From the NCBI GenBank assembly GCA_003963005.1, contig RXJW01000130.1, positions 1 to 48,649 of the forward strand: 48,649 bases of DNA, in the 5' to 3' direction. Positions 21,137 to 29,681 of the stretch are shown piece after piece (position 1 is the stretch's first letter; every line of letters starts with the position of its first letter). Made by a program: the position numbers and the translations under genes. This stretch comes from Burkholderiales bacterium. GTDB taxonomy: Bacteria; Pseudomonadota; Gammaproteobacteria; Burkholderiales; Burkholderiaceae_C. The notes beneath the pieces are model-generated. The model saw only the letters and a program-made list of their open reading frames with translations, did not search any database and had not been told where the DNA came from.

Positions 21137-21412
21137 ATGAACCACGAACTCCGTCCCAACGACTTCCGGTCTGAGACCTGGAAGCGACTCACGAATGCGC
21201 TTGAAGCCGAGCTCGAGCGCCTTCGTGAGTCGAATGACGCCCAGTCGCTGGGCGTCACCGACACGGCAGTGATCAGAGGTCAGATCAAAGCCGTCAAGAA
21301 CATCCTTGCCCTCGGCCAGCAGCCAAGCGCAAGCGACCGCAGTCGACCGGAGAACTTTCCCGTCGGCACTCTCGTCGAGCTCCAAGAGCTTGGCCTTGAC
21401 CCATTGAATTGA
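21137..21412 (+). CDS. conserved podovirus protein between portal and scaffold (91 aa)
   Basis: MNHELRPNDFRSETWKRLTN, then a helical ALEAELERLRESNDAQ and VIRGQIKAVKNILALG. The 'W..L...LE..L..LR..ND......RGQIK..K.LLALG' layout is recurrent in small genes beside podovirus capsid genes. Role unknown. No Shine-Dalgarno is visible because the terminator T-run abuts the ATG, so translation may be weak or need readthrough RNA. Confidence 0.65.
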   Translation: MNHELRPNDFRSETWKRLTNALEAELERLRESNDAQSLGVTDTAVIRGQIKAVKNILALGQQPSASDRSRPENFPVGTLVELQELGLDPLN

Positions 21413-21413
21413 C

Positions 21414-22370
21414 ATGAGCACCGAGACAACGACCAAGTCGATGACGGCCGAGGAGCGCAGGCGCCTCTGGGATGAAGTTGCAGCCGAAGAGGCCAGCGGC
21501 ATCACCACCCAGGCGGCGCCCGCACCCGCGGCCCAAGCAGCGACTGCAGACGCCGTCCAGGCCGCGCAATCCGCCTCGCAAACCCAGCCCGTCGAACAGA
21601 CCGGCCAGACCGCGCAGACCGATGCACAGCCCGTCGACAAGTTTGCAGGCCTCCCATCGGAGGTGCGTGACTACATGGCAGGACTGCAGGCGCAAGTCGA
21701 GCAGCTCGCCGGGCGAGTCCGTTCCACCGAGGGCAGCATCGGCGGTCTGAAGTCGGCAATGCAGCGCCAGCGCGAGGCGGCCCAGGCCGTGCGCGAGAGC
21801 GGCGGTGCGGCACCGACCGAGGCACAGATCAAGCAGGCGCAGGCCGGTGGCCAGCGCGCAATCGACAAGCTGAAGGACACGTACCCCGAGTTTGCTGAGC
21901 AGCTCGACGCCGTCCTGAAGGAAGAGCTTGCCGCCGTGCGCGCCATCCAGCAGCCGCAGCCCCAGGAGCAGCAGCCCCAGGCGCAGGCCCTGTCTCGCGA
22001 CGAAGAAATCGCCGTCGCGAAGCGGGAGGCCTACATCGAAGGCAAGGGCTTCAAGGGCTGGCAGCAGCAGATCCAGCAGCCCGAGTTCGTCGGCTGGTTC
22101 AACCGCCAGCCGCGCGAAGTCCAGATGCTGGGCCACAGCCCCAACTGGGACGACGCCGTTCGCCTGCTTGAGCTGCATCGCCAGGAACAGACCGCACGAC
22201 AGCAGCCAGGCGCGCAGCGCGGCTTGGAGTCGTTCGCCGGTGTCTCAGAAATCCACCGCTCCGGCCAGTCGGCCCAGCGCGGCATCAAGAGCGTCGACCA
22301 GATGACGCCTGCCGAGTACTGGGCCCACCTGTCGGAGCAAGAACGACAGCAGAACCAACAACGAGGTTAG
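21414..22370 (+). CDS. capsid scaffold-like protein
   Basis: A 318-residue protein, acidic and Gln/Ala-rich, with a disordered N-terminus (40-75), a coiled-coil region (about 84-125), LKDTYPEFAEQLDAVLKEEL near 152 and NWDDAVRLLELH near 244. Composition, coiled coils and location immediately before the capsid gene are those of scaffolds that guide procapsid assembly. The assignment rests on context and composition. Confidence 0.7.
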   Translation: MSTETTTKSMTAEERRRLWDEVAAEEASGITTQAAPAPAAQAATADAVQAAQSASQTQPVEQTGQTAQTDAQPVDKFAGLPSEVRDYMAGLQAQVEQLAGRVRSTEGSIGGLKSAMQRQREAAQAVRESGGAAPTEAQIKQAQAGGQRAIDKLKDTYPEFAEQLDAVLKEELAAVRAIQQPQPQEQQPQAQALSRDEEIAVAKREAYIEGKGFKGWQQQIQQPEFVGWFNRQPREVQMLGHSPNWDDAVRLLELHRQEQTARQQPGAQRGLESFAGVSEIHRSGQSAQRGIKSVDQMTPAEYWAHLSEQERQQNQQRG

Positions 22371-22372
22371 TC

Positions 22373-23410
22373 ATGCAACAGTATTCCACCGTCCAGTCGC
22401 GGAATCTCATCATGGCCGAGCGCAACATGCTCAAGGCCGCCGAACCCATCAAGGTGCTGAGCACCTTCGGTGAGCAGGAAGAGATCCCGCAGAACAAGAC
22501 CGACACCGTCGTCTTCCGTCGCCCGCGTCCCATCGACGCCGGCACGAACGGCGCGCCCCAGGTCAACGTCAACGACTACCTGCTGGCCGAAGGCGTCACG
22601 CCCGCCGCCCGTACCATCGACTACGACGACGTCAACTGCACCGTCCAGCAGTACGGCGTGCTGATGAAGCTGTCGTCGAAGGCCGAGAGCCTGTACGAGG
22701 ACGACATCCCGAAGGACATGGTCTCGCGCGTCGGCCAGCACATGGGCACGCTCGAAGAGCTGATCGCCTACGGCGTGGTCCGCGGCGGCACCAACGTGGT
22801 CTTCGCCAACGGCACCGCCCGCGCGCAGATCACCGCCGTGCTGACGCTGCCCAAGCTGCGCCAGGTCGCCCGGATCATCGAGGCCGCCCACGGCCAGCGC
22901 GTGACCGAGAAGCTGGCCGCCGGCCCGGACTTCGGCACGGCCCCGGTGCACCCCGCCTACCTGGTGTTCGTGCACACCGACGTCGAGGCCGACGTGCGCA
23001 ACCTGCCGGGCTTCACCCCGGTGGTCGAGTACGGCGTCCAGAAACCGGTGCACGAGCGCGAGATCGGCGCGGTGGAGCAGTTCCGCTTCATCACCAGCCC
23101 GTACTTCCGCCCGTTCATCCAGGCCGGCGCCAACGCCGCTGTCGGCACGGTGCTGTCCAACGGCATCGCCTGCACGGGTGCTAACGCCTCGGATGTGTAC
23201 CCTGTGATGGTCGTTGGGCGCGAGGCTTGGGCGCAAGTTGCGGTCAAGGGCATGGGCGCCATCGATCCGACGTACCTGCCGGCGAAGTCGAAGAACCACG
23301 CCAACCCGATGGGCCAGTTCGGCTACGTCGGCGCCACGTTCTGGAAGACGGCCATCCGTCTGAACGAGAACTGGATGTGCCGCGTGGAAGTCGCTGTCAC
23401 GGCGCTCTAA
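22373..23410 (+). CDS. major capsid protein, N4-gp56 family
   Basis: A 345-residue protein with FGEQEEIPQNKTDTVVFRRP near 32, VTPAARTIDYDDVNCTVQQYG near 75, DVEADVRNLPGF near 203 and FISSPYFRPF-like RFITSPYFRPF near 238, ending in GATFWKTAIRLNENWMCRVE. These are signatures of the N4-gp56 family of HK97-fold capsid proteins. It is expected to be the most abundant virion protein. Followed by a strong hairpin and a copy of the dispersed element. Confidence 0.92.
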   Translation: MQQYSTVQSRNLIMAERNMLKAAEPIKVLSTFGEQEEIPQNKTDTVVFRRPRPIDAGTNGAPQVNVNDYLLAEGVTPAARTIDYDDVNCTVQQYGVLMKLSSKAESLYEDDIPKDMVSRVGQHMGTLEELIAYGVVRGGTNVVFANGTARAQITAVLTLPKLRQVARIIEAAHGQRVTEKLAAGPDFGTAPVHPAYLVFVHTDVEADVRNLPGFTPVVEYGVQKPVHEREIGAVEQFRFITSPYFRPFIQAGANAAVGTVLSNGIACTGANASDVYPVMVVGREAWAQVAVKGMGAIDPTYLPAKSKNHANPMGQFGYVGATFWKTAIRLNENWMCRVEVAVTAL

Positions 23411-23448
23411 GTATCACAATGATTAACTCGGGCTCCGGCCCGGGTTGA
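23411..23448 (+). promoter_or_regulatory. dispersed element plus hairpin after the capsid gene
   Basis: TATCACAATGATTAA (23412-23426) starts two bases after the capsid stop. It runs into a 9-bp hairpin, AACTCGGGC-TCCG-GCCCGGGTT (23424-23445, one G-T pair), with no T-run. The ATG opens only a nine-codon frame ending inside the hairpin. The hairpin may protect the capsid mRNA 3' end or pause polymerase. Confidence 0.5.
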
Positions 23449-23465
23449 TCGAACCGGAGCACGTC

Positions 23466-23684
23466 ATGCCCTTCCTGATCAACCTCAACCGGTGCACCTC
23501 GCTCACGCCGCCCGACAAGCAGGCGCTGATCGCCGAGTTCCAGGCCATCCGCGCTGAGCTCGACGACATCCGCGCCAAGTACACGGCGCTGCAGGCAGCA
23601 CTGAATGCCGGCGCCGCGGTTGGCGCAGCCGGCTACCCGAACGCCACCATGCAGCTCGCCGCCGCGCGCCTCACCGCGCAGTAA
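23466..23684 (+). CDS. small coiled-coil protein (72 aa)
   Basis: MPFLINLNRCTSLTPPDKQA then a helix (LIAEFQAIRAELDDIRAKYT, ALQAALNAG) and an Ala-rich tail. CGGAG precedes the ATG at 23466. Placed between the capsid gene and a probable virion protein; may be structural. Not recognised. Confidence 0.55.
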   Translation: MPFLINLNRCTSLTPPDKQALIAEFQAIRAELDDIRAKYTALQAALNAGAAVGAAGYPNATMQLAAARLTAQ

Positions 23685-23719
23685 GCAGCCGCACCACCAC
23701 ACCAGAAAGAGGATCCACC

Positions 23720-24253
23720 ATGGACAACCTGCAACTCTCGCAAGGCGGCAACTTCGCGCTGGCCAGCGGCGCCCTGGCTGCCGGCACCGCCGCCGGCACC
23801 GTGAAGACGACTGCCGTCATTCCGTACGTCATCGACGGCCAGTTCTACAGCAAGGCCATCACCGACAACATGGCTGTCAGCGTCACGCTGCCGGCCACCT
23901 GGGGCGTCGCCACCAACGGCGCGTTCACCGGTGAGAACCGCACGGTGCAGACCGCTGCCGGCGCCGTCACGGGCTCCGTGCGGCTGTACGGCATCTACAT
24001 GGACACGGCCGGCGCGCTGTCGTTCTTCCCTGGCCCTATCGCCCATCCGGGCGACCTGGCCAACGGCACCGTGCCGCTGCAGTTCCCGGCCAACCGCCGC
24101 GGCCGCGTGTTCATCGGCGCCATGCGCGTGCAGGTGAACGCCGGCGTGACCTTCGTGCCCGGCACGAACGCGCTGGGCGGCACGGCGGCCACGACCGGCC
24201 TGGTGACGTTCATCAACTGCGCCACCATCCCCGGCGAGCCGCTGCGCTCGTAA
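23720..24253 (+). CDS. predicted virion protein (177 aa)
   Basis: Starts MDNLQLSQGGNFALASGALA and is Gly/Ala/Thr/Val-rich with repeated strand-like segments (VIPYVIDGQFYSKAI, GSVRLYGIYMDTAG, GRVFIGAMRVQVNAG). Such composition suggests a beta-sandwich, possibly a head decoration or head fibre protein, but there is no family signature. AGAGGA precedes the start. Confidence 0.55.
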   Translation: MDNLQLSQGGNFALASGALAAGTAAGTVKTTAVIPYVIDGQFYSKAITDNMAVSVTLPATWGVATNGAFTGENRTVQTAAGAVTGSVRLYGIYMDTAGALSFFPGPIAHPGDLANGTVPLQFPANRRGRVFIGAMRVQVNAGVTFVPGTNALGGTAATTGLVTFINCATIPGEPLRS

Positions 24254-24268
24254 TCGCCTGACGGCACC

Positions 24269-24292
24269 GCGGGCTCGCTTCGGCGGGCCCGC
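24269..24292 (+). other. strong hairpin without T-run
   Basis: GCGGGCTCGC, TTCG tetraloop and GCGGGCCCGC form a 10-bp stem (one G-U pair) between the 177-aa gene and the next. No poly-T follows, so it is more likely an RNA stability or processing element than a terminator. Confidence 0.5.
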
Positions 24293-24311
24293 CCAACAAC
24301 TGGAGACCACC

Positions 24312-24899
24312 TTGGAAAAAACCTTCACCCGCACGTCGCCGCTGCAGATCGGCGGAGCCCCCGGCGCCATGCCCGGCTTCGCGAAGCCCGCGACGTCCCA
24401 CAGCTTCGAGCGTCAGGGCCGCAGCGACAACGACGGCAGCGACAAGATCGACGGCGGCGAGGAGCGCGTGCTCCAGACGCCCGAGCGCGTCGAGATGGCG
24501 CTGGAGAACCAGGCCATCGTCCTGGACACCGAGTCGCGGCTTGGCAAGAGCGAGCTGGACATGGAGCAGTTCATGGCTGAAGAGCTCGAGGTGGTCTTGC
24601 ACGACCCCGCCAACGAGACCGAGCCCGAGGTCGTCGAGCTGCGTGTGAACGGCCACTACGTCGCCGCCAAGCGCGACAGCACGCAGCCCGTGAAGATGCG
24701 CCGCTATCACGTCGCCGTGCTGGCCCAGTCGAAGACTGCCCGCCTGGTGCAGGAGTCGCGCACCGACCCCGACGGCTTCAAGGGCTACCGCGAGAAGGTC
24801 GCTCTGCGTCTGAGCTACCCGTTCAGCGTGCAGCACGACCCCAGCGGTGCCCGCGGCCGCGCATGGCTGAAGAACATCGTCACCTCGGCCACCGCCTGA
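24312..24899 (+). CDS. predicted virion-associated protein (195 aa), TTG start
   Basis: TTG start supported by GGAG seven bases upstream; MEKTFTRTSPLQIGGAPGAM. Middle: ERVEMALENQAIVLDTESRL and LVQESRTDPDGFKGYREKV near the end, finishing in VQHDPSGARGRAWLKNI. Alpha/beta mix with no recognised family. One base separates it from the adaptor gene, so it is probably structural. Confidence 0.6.
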   Translation: MEKTFTRTSPLQIGGAPGAMPGFAKPATSHSFERQGRSDNDGSDKIDGGEERVLQTPERVEMALENQAIVLDTESRLGKSELDMEQFMAEELEVVLHDPANETEPEVVELRVNGHYVAAKRDSTQPVKMRRYHVAVLAQSKTARLVQESRTDPDGFKGYREKVALRLSYPFSVQHDPSGARGRAWLKNIVTSATA

Positions 24900-24900
24900 C

Positions 24901-25593
24901 ATGAACTTCCTCGAGATCTGCCGCCAGGTTGCTGATCGATGCAACGTGTCCGGCGTCATCGCCGGCACGGTCGATCAGACCGGTGACCATGCGCGCGTGG
25001 TGCGCCGGGTCAACGACGCCTGGCTGGAGATCCAGCAGTCGAGCGACATCTGGCGCTTCATGCGCAAGCGCTTCGAATTCAACACGGTCGCCGGCAAGCC
25101 GAACTACACGGTGCCGCTGGTGACCGAGTCGATCAAGCCCGGCGGCCTGTCGGCGATCCGGCGCTACATGTTCGAAACCCGCAGCGCAGCGTGCTGGCCG
25201 CTCGGCAACAAAGCCGGCCGGACCTTCCTGGGCCTGTGGGAGTTCAGCGACTACGAGGACGCGTTCATCTACGGCGTCACCCAGCCCGGCGCACCGTCGG
25301 TGCTGGCCGTCGACGAGAGCGACACGATCTGGCTGGGGTCGATCCCCGACGGCATCTACACGGTCAGCGGCACCGTGCAGCTGGCTGCGTCCCTCCTGGT
25401 CGCGTCGACCGACATCCCCGTCATGCCGGAGGAGTTCCACATGGCCATCGTCTACCTGGCGGCCATGAAGATCGCGGCGACCGACAACCTGCCCGAGGTC
25501 TACAGCGAGGCCGATGCCGGCTACAAGCAGGTGTGGGGCGCGCTGGACCGCACCGAGAAAGAGCCCGTCACCTGGGGCGACCCGCTCGCATGA
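24901..25593 (+). CDS. head-tail adaptor / tail tubular protein A-like
   Basis: A 230-residue protein. NFLEICRQVADRCNVSG at the start, VNDAWLEIQQSSDIWRFMRK near 38, VYLAAMKIAATDNLPEVYSE near 184. This helix-rich layout and size match the podovirus adaptor that extends the portal ring (T7 gp11-type). Four-base overlap with the next gene. Confidence 0.72.
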   Translation: MNFLEICRQVADRCNVSGVIAGTVDQTGDHARVVRRVNDAWLEIQQSSDIWRFMRKRFEFNTVAGKPNYTVPLVTESIKPGGLSAIRRYMFETRSAACWPLGNKAGRTFLGLWEFSDYEDAFIYGVTQPGAPSVLAVDESDTIWLGSIPDGIYTVSGTVQLAASLLVASTDIPVMPEEFHMAIVYLAAMKIAATDNLPEVYSEADAGYKQVWGALDRTEKEPVTWGDPLA

Positions 25594-27626
25594 TGCGCTT
25601 CGCCAAAGACGATGTGCGGTGGGTCGTCATGGCCGGCGGCCTGGTCACCGCGGGGCCGCCGCAGGCGCGCCGCGAGGGCACGCTGGCGGCCTGCCTGAAC
25701 TACGAGCCGGCCCTCGAGGGCGGTTACCGGCGCACGAAGGGCTACGAGCGCTTCAGCGGCAAGCCAGCGCCGTCGTCCGCCCCCTACACCATCGTCGGCA
25801 TCGCCTGGACCGCGCCGCCGGCCGCCAACACGGCGGTCACCATCGGCGCTGCCACGGCCGTCGTCGCCTACATCGAGTCGGCCACGCGCACTGTGCTGGC
25901 CGAGGTGGTGGGCGGCATCGTGGCCGGCACGCCGGTCCTGGTCGCTGGCGTGCCGTCCGGTGTCGTCTCGACGCTCACGCCGGCCGGCGGCATCTCGCTC
26001 GAGCAGGACGCCACCTACCTCAGCCTGGCCGCGGACATCCGTCGGCCCAGCATTGCAGCCGTGCCGGGCTCTGGCGCCACGCGTGGCGTCGCATCGCTCG
26101 AGGGTGAGGTCTACGCCTGGCGAGACGCCGCTGACGGCCTGTCGGGCCTCATGTACCGCGCCACGGCCGCCGGCTGGGTCCAGGTGGATCTCGGCGAGGA
26201 GATCGCCTTCTCCAACGCCAACACCAGCGTGGAGAAGGGCGACGTGCTGACGCGCGGCGGCGTGACGGCCAACGTCATGGCAGTCGTCGTCGAGACCGGC
26301 AGCCTGGCCAGCGGCGTCAACACGGGCCGCCTGATCATCTCCGGCCGTGCTGGCGGCAACTTCACGGCCGGCGCCGCGACGTCCACCGGCGGCGGTGCGC
26401 TCACGCTCGGCGGCGCGCAGACAGCCATCACCCTACCGCCGGGCGGCAAGTACCGCAGCATCGCGTTCAACTTCAGCGGCGCCTCGACGGGCGAGAAGCT
26501 GTACGTGGTGAATGGCGTCGGCCGGGCCTTCGAGTTCGACGGCACGACGACGACGCCGATCAACACCGGCGACCCCAACGACAAGCCCGAGCACGTCGGC
26601 CAGCACCTCAGCCGCCTGATCTTGGCCATCGACGGCTCGATGATGTGGAGCAACGCAGGCGTGCCAGTCGTGTTCGACGGCATCAGCGGCGCCCAGGAGT
26701 TCGCCGTCGGCGCGAAGATCACCGGCTACGCCAGCCTGTCGGGCAAGGCGCTGGCCATCTTCACCGACCGCGGCGGCAAGTTCCTCGAGGGCGCCCCGTC
26801 GTCCGGCATGGAGCTGCAGAACCTCAACGCCGAGGACGGCGCGCTGCCCGGCGCCGCAGTGTTCGCCTCTGACCTGTTCGCGCTGTCGAACTCAGGCCTG
26901 CTGAGCTTCAGGGCCTCGCAGAAATACGGCGGCTTCGAGGCCAACGACGTCGGCAAGAACTACCAGGACGCGGCCATCGCCGTGGCCAACACGTTCAGCT
27001 ACGCGTGCAGCGTCGACATGCCCGGCAGCGAGAACCAGATCCGCTTCATGGGCTCCGACGGCAGCGGCCTGGTGTGCCTGGTGGCAGGCGCCAAGGTCGT
27101 CGCCGCCACCTCGATCCAGTACCCAGTCGGGCCGACGTGCATGTGGAGCGGCCTAGTCGGCACGCGCCGCCGCACGTTCTTTGGCGCCACCGATGGCTTC
27201 GTATACGAGATCGCTGAGCTGCCGTCGTTTGACGGCCAGGACATCGAGTCGTACTTCAAGCTGAACCCGGCCAGCCTCAAGAGCGCCTACGTCGACAAGA
27301 CGTTCTACGACTGTTTCGTGTCCCTCACCAGCCAGCGCTTCTCGTCCATCAAGTGCAGCTTCGAGTTCAGCAGCGGCTCGCCCAACAAGCGCGAGACGCT
27401 CGTGCAGTCGGTCAGCGGCTACGGTGCCGGCGGCGTCTGGGACATCGCGAGCTGGGACACCTTCAACTGGGACGCCGGATCTGAGCAGATGCCCAAGGTA
27501 CGCATCGGCGGCTCGGGCCACAACATCTCGCCGACCTTCTACTCGCGCTCGAAGATCGACTTCGGCCACACGATCAACAACCTGGCCTTCCGGGTTGCCC
27601 TGCGCAAGACCACCAGGATGAGCTGA
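25590..27626 (+). CDS. tail hub/nozzle protein (tail tubular protein B-like)
   Basis: A 678-residue, beta-rich protein; MMRFAKDDVRWVVMAGGLVT at the start, LNYEPALEGGYRRTKGYERF near 31, GQHLSRLILAIDGSMMWSN near 337. The 'collect N parameters, then propeller-like repeats' layout and its position after the adaptor fit the tail nozzle (T7 gp12-like). Start set at the first of two ATGs, overlapping the previous TGA. Confidence 0.7.
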   Translation: MMRFAKDDVRWVVMAGGLVTAGPPQARREGTLAACLNYEPALEGGYRRTKGYERFSGKPAPSSAPYTIVGIAWTAPPAANTAVTIGAATAVVAYIESATRTVLAEVVGGIVAGTPVLVAGVPSGVVSTLTPAGGISLEQDATYLSLAADIRRPSIAAVPGSGATRGVASLEGEVYAWRDAADGLSGLMYRATAAGWVQVDLGEEIAFSNANTSVEKGDVLTRGGVTANVMAVVVETGSLASGVNTGRLIISGRAGGNFTAGAATSTGGGALTLGGAQTAITLPPGGKYRSIAFNFSGASTGEKLYVVNGVGRAFEFDGTTTTPINTGDPNDKPEHVGQHLSRLILAIDGSMMWSNAGVPVVFDGISGAQEFAVGAKITGYASLSGKALAIFTDRGGKFLEGAPSSGMELQNLNAEDGALPGAAVFASDLFALSNSGLLSFRASQKYGGFEANDVGKNYQDAAIAVANTFSYACSVDMPGSENQIRFMGSDGSGLVCLVAGAKVVAATSIQYPVGPTCMWSGLVGTRRRTFFGATDGFVYEIAELPSFDGQDIESYFKLNPASLKSAYVDKTFYDCFVSLTSQRFSSIKCSFEFSSGSPNKRETLVQSVSGYGAGGVWDIASWDTFNWDAGSEQMPKVRIGGSGHNISPTFYSRSKIDFGHTINNLAFRVALRKTTRMS

Positions 27627-27628
27627 CC

Positions 27629-28330
27629 ATGAATCGCTTCTTCGCCTACCTGGCCAACCTATCGGCGTTCCAGCGCGCACGCGCTGGCGACGTCGCCGCC
27701 AACTTCACGCTGCTCGAGACAGGCCTGGATCTCACGGCCGCCGAGCTCGACCGCTCGCTCAAGTGTCAGCCCACAGACCCTGCCATCGGTGCTCTGCCGC
27801 TCAAGGACGTGCGCGCTGGCCGCGCCCTGTACTTCGACGCTGGCGGCGACCCGGTGGCGCGCATCACGGCGACCGAGCAGCAGATGCAGGACGCCATCAC
27901 CGCAGCCAATGCGGCGGCAGCGTCAGCCAACGAAGCGGCCACGACGGCGGCGAACCTCTACGGCATCCTGCCAGGCGTCGCTGGCCAGAACGGCAAGACG
28001 CTGCGCATCACAGGCGGCGTCTACACGACCGACAGCTGGTGGGGTGCGCCGACCGCTCTGACGGTGGCAAGCAACGGCCTGGTGCTCACTGCGAACACGA
28101 CGTACCACGTCGACAGCTCCGGTGGCGCGTTTGCCGTCACGCTGCCCGTGATGGCGGCAAAGGACTGGATCAAGCTGGTCGACATCAAGGGTTTGTGTTC
28201 GCTCAACAACGTCACCGTCAACGGCGGCGGCAATGGCACCTTCCGAGACGGTGATGCGACGCTTGTGCTCGACGTCGACTACGACTCCGTCGAGCTCGTC
28301 CGCACGGCAACTGGAGTGATTGAACAATGA
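27629..28330 (+). CDS. tail fibre/tail-attachment-like protein (233 aa)
   Basis: N-terminal 75 residues (MNRFFAYLANLSAFQRARAG...) may dock on the tail. Then a helical stretch QMQDAITAANAAAASANEAA typical of fibre shafts, and a C-terminal beta domain (LTVASNGLVLTANTTYHVD...). Such small fibres often sit in front of a larger or separate receptor-binding protein. Overlaps the next gene by four bases. Confidence 0.6.
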   Translation: MNRFFAYLANLSAFQRARAGDVAANFTLLETGLDLTAAELDRSLKCQPTDPAIGALPLKDVRAGRALYFDAGGDPVARITATEQQMQDAITAANAAAASANEAATTAANLYGILPGVAGQNGKTLRITGGVYTTDSWWGAPTALTVASNGLVLTANTTYHVDSSGGAFAVTLPVMAAKDWIKLVDIKGLCSLNNVTVNGGGNGTFRDGDATLVLDVDYDSVELVRTATGVIEQ

Positions 28331-28794
28331 CGAAGCGCTCGACCATCGGAGGCCAGCGGCCGACCACGTCCATCATCAACTCGCATTCCAGCGGGGGCAC
28401 CTCCACTGTCAGCATGAACGCCGCCTCCATGGCGTCGGCACGAGCAATCGGGTCTGGGCTGATGAACAGCGGCGTGCTGTCCACGCTGCTGAACGTCACC
28501 AGCGGCGCCGGCCGCGTGCCGCTGCTTGCCATCGGCACTGTGGATGCGACGTCGCGGACCATCAGGCTGCGCGTCACAGTGGACGGCACAGTCGTATTCG
28601 ACGCTACCAGCTCAGCGATTGCGGCCAACGGCAACGGCATCTTCGCCGCTGGCGCGTTCGCGAGCGCTGGCGTGTTTGCACCTTCCGAGCCCATCGTGTT
28701 CCAGAAGTCGTTCAAGGTGGAAGCCGCCTACGTCAGCGCGAACCCGACCGAGACCGACAAGCTGCAGTTGCTGTACCAGATGCACCGGAGCTGA
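28327..28794 (+). CDS. predicted tail-associated protein (155 aa)
   Basis: Low-complexity Ser/Thr/Gly N-terminus (MTKRSTIGGQRPTTSIINSH), then a compact beta pattern (RVPLLAIGTVDATSRTIRLR, VTVDGTVVFDA) and LQLLYQMHRS at the end. Likely a trimeric structural domain accompanying the fibre. No family recognised. Confidence 0.5.
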   Translation: MTKRSTIGGQRPTTSIINSHSSGGTSTVSMNAASMASARAIGSGLMNSGVLSTLLNVTSGAGRVPLLAIGTVDATSRTIRLRVTVDGTVVFDATSSAIAANGNGIFAAGAFASAGVFAPSEPIVFQKSFKVEAAYVSANPTETDKLQLLYQMHRS

Positions 28795-28799
28795 TCATC

Positions 28800-29189
28800 A
28801 TGCGAGAAATTTCCAGCGGCGTTTTTGAAGGCGGCACCGCACAAGTCTCCGCACCGGCGTGGTCTGACGCGAGCCTCGACCCGCGTTACTGGTGGGTCGA
28901 CACAGGCCCGTGGCGCGACCGCTTCGGCTTCGACTGGTTGGCCATCGCGTCGAGCGACAACGCGCTCTGCCGGGCCTGCGCCCAGCTGTACCTGGACCGC
29001 AAGTACGTCGACTTGAAGGACGCTCGCAACGCCCAGATCATCGACGCGCTGATCGCCACCGGTCAGCCCGCGGCCAACCCGCTGTTCCCGGGCGCGGGCC
29101 CGATGACCGCGGCCAAGAAGGCCGCCATCCTGAACACGCAGACCACCGAGTACGAGCGTCACATCAAAGGCCTGCCCCAACCCCAGTGA
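28800..29189 (+). CDS. hypothetical virion-region protein (129 aa)
   Basis: MREISSGVFEGGTAQVSAPA, then RYWWVDTGPWRDRFGFDWLA and a helical C-terminal half with YLDRKYVDLKDARNAQIIDA. The tryptophan-rich segment and small size resemble fibre chaperone or assembly proteins, which is only a guess. Starts five bases after the previous stop. Confidence 0.5.
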   Translation: MREISSGVFEGGTAQVSAPAWSDASLDPRYWWVDTGPWRDRFGFDWLAIASSDNALCRACAQLYLDRKYVDLKDARNAQIIDALIATGQPAANPLFPGAGPMTAAKKAAILNTQTTEYERHIKGLPQPQ

Positions 29190-29196
29190 GGCCAGC

Positions 29197-29619
29197 ATGA
29201 AGCTGCTGTTCTGCCGCCAAAACTCGATCAGCTCATGGCTGATCCGGTTCTTCACCTGGTCGCCGTGGAGCCACGTCGCCATCGTCGAGAACGACGAGTA
29301 CGTCATCGACTCGACGTTCCTGCACGGCGGCGTCAAGCGCCGGCCGCTGCTGGAGGCGGTGCAGCGCTACTCGCGCATGGAGCTGCTCGAGGTCGACCTG
29401 GCCAACGAGGAAGCCGCGATGGAGTTCGTGCGCAGCCAGATCGGCAAGCCGTACGACTGGACCGCCATCTTCGGCTTCGTGTTCCGTCGCGACTGGGCTG
29501 AGCCGGACAGCTGGTTCTGCAACGAGCTGGCTGAGGCGGCGTTCGTGGCCGGCGGGCGCCGTCGCTTCAGGGAAGACATCGCGCGCATCACCCCCAGGGA
29601 TAGCTGGGCGGTGGTGTAG
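29197..29619 (+). CDS. permuted NlpC/P60 (YiiX-like) cysteine hydrolase
   Basis: A 140-residue protein: MKLLFCRQNSISSWLIRFFT, WSHVAIVENDEYVIDSTF near 25 (the His), GKPYDWTAIFGFVFRR near 87, SWFCNELAEAAF near 104 (the Cys). The His-before-Cys order is that of the circularly permuted papain-like group. Phage members may cleave peptidoglycan or lipid linkages during entry. Last gene before late module 3. Confidence 0.72.
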   Translation: MKLLFCRQNSISSWLIRFFTWSPWSHVAIVENDEYVIDSTFLHGGVKRRPLLEAVQRYSRMELLEVDLANEEAAMEFVRSQIGKPYDWTAIFGFVFRRDWAEPDSWFCNELAEAAFVAGGRRRFREDIARITPRDSWAVV

Positions 29620-29624
29620 TCGCA

Positions 29625-29666
29625 TCAACCACCACGAGCGGCGGCACGGCTCGCGGCTGGGACAAT
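29625..29666 (+). promoter_or_regulatory. late promoter-like module 3 (TCAACCACCAC-N25-GACAAT)
   Basis: TCAACCACCAC (29625-29635), 25 bases, GACAAT (29661-29666), then TTTTCG. Same spacing as modules at 14529 and 21020. The spacer contains CGAGC...GCTCG. A degenerate dispersed element (CACCACAATG) overlaps the following ATG at 29682. Confidence 0.45.
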
Positions 29667-29681
29667 TTTTCGAACACCACA

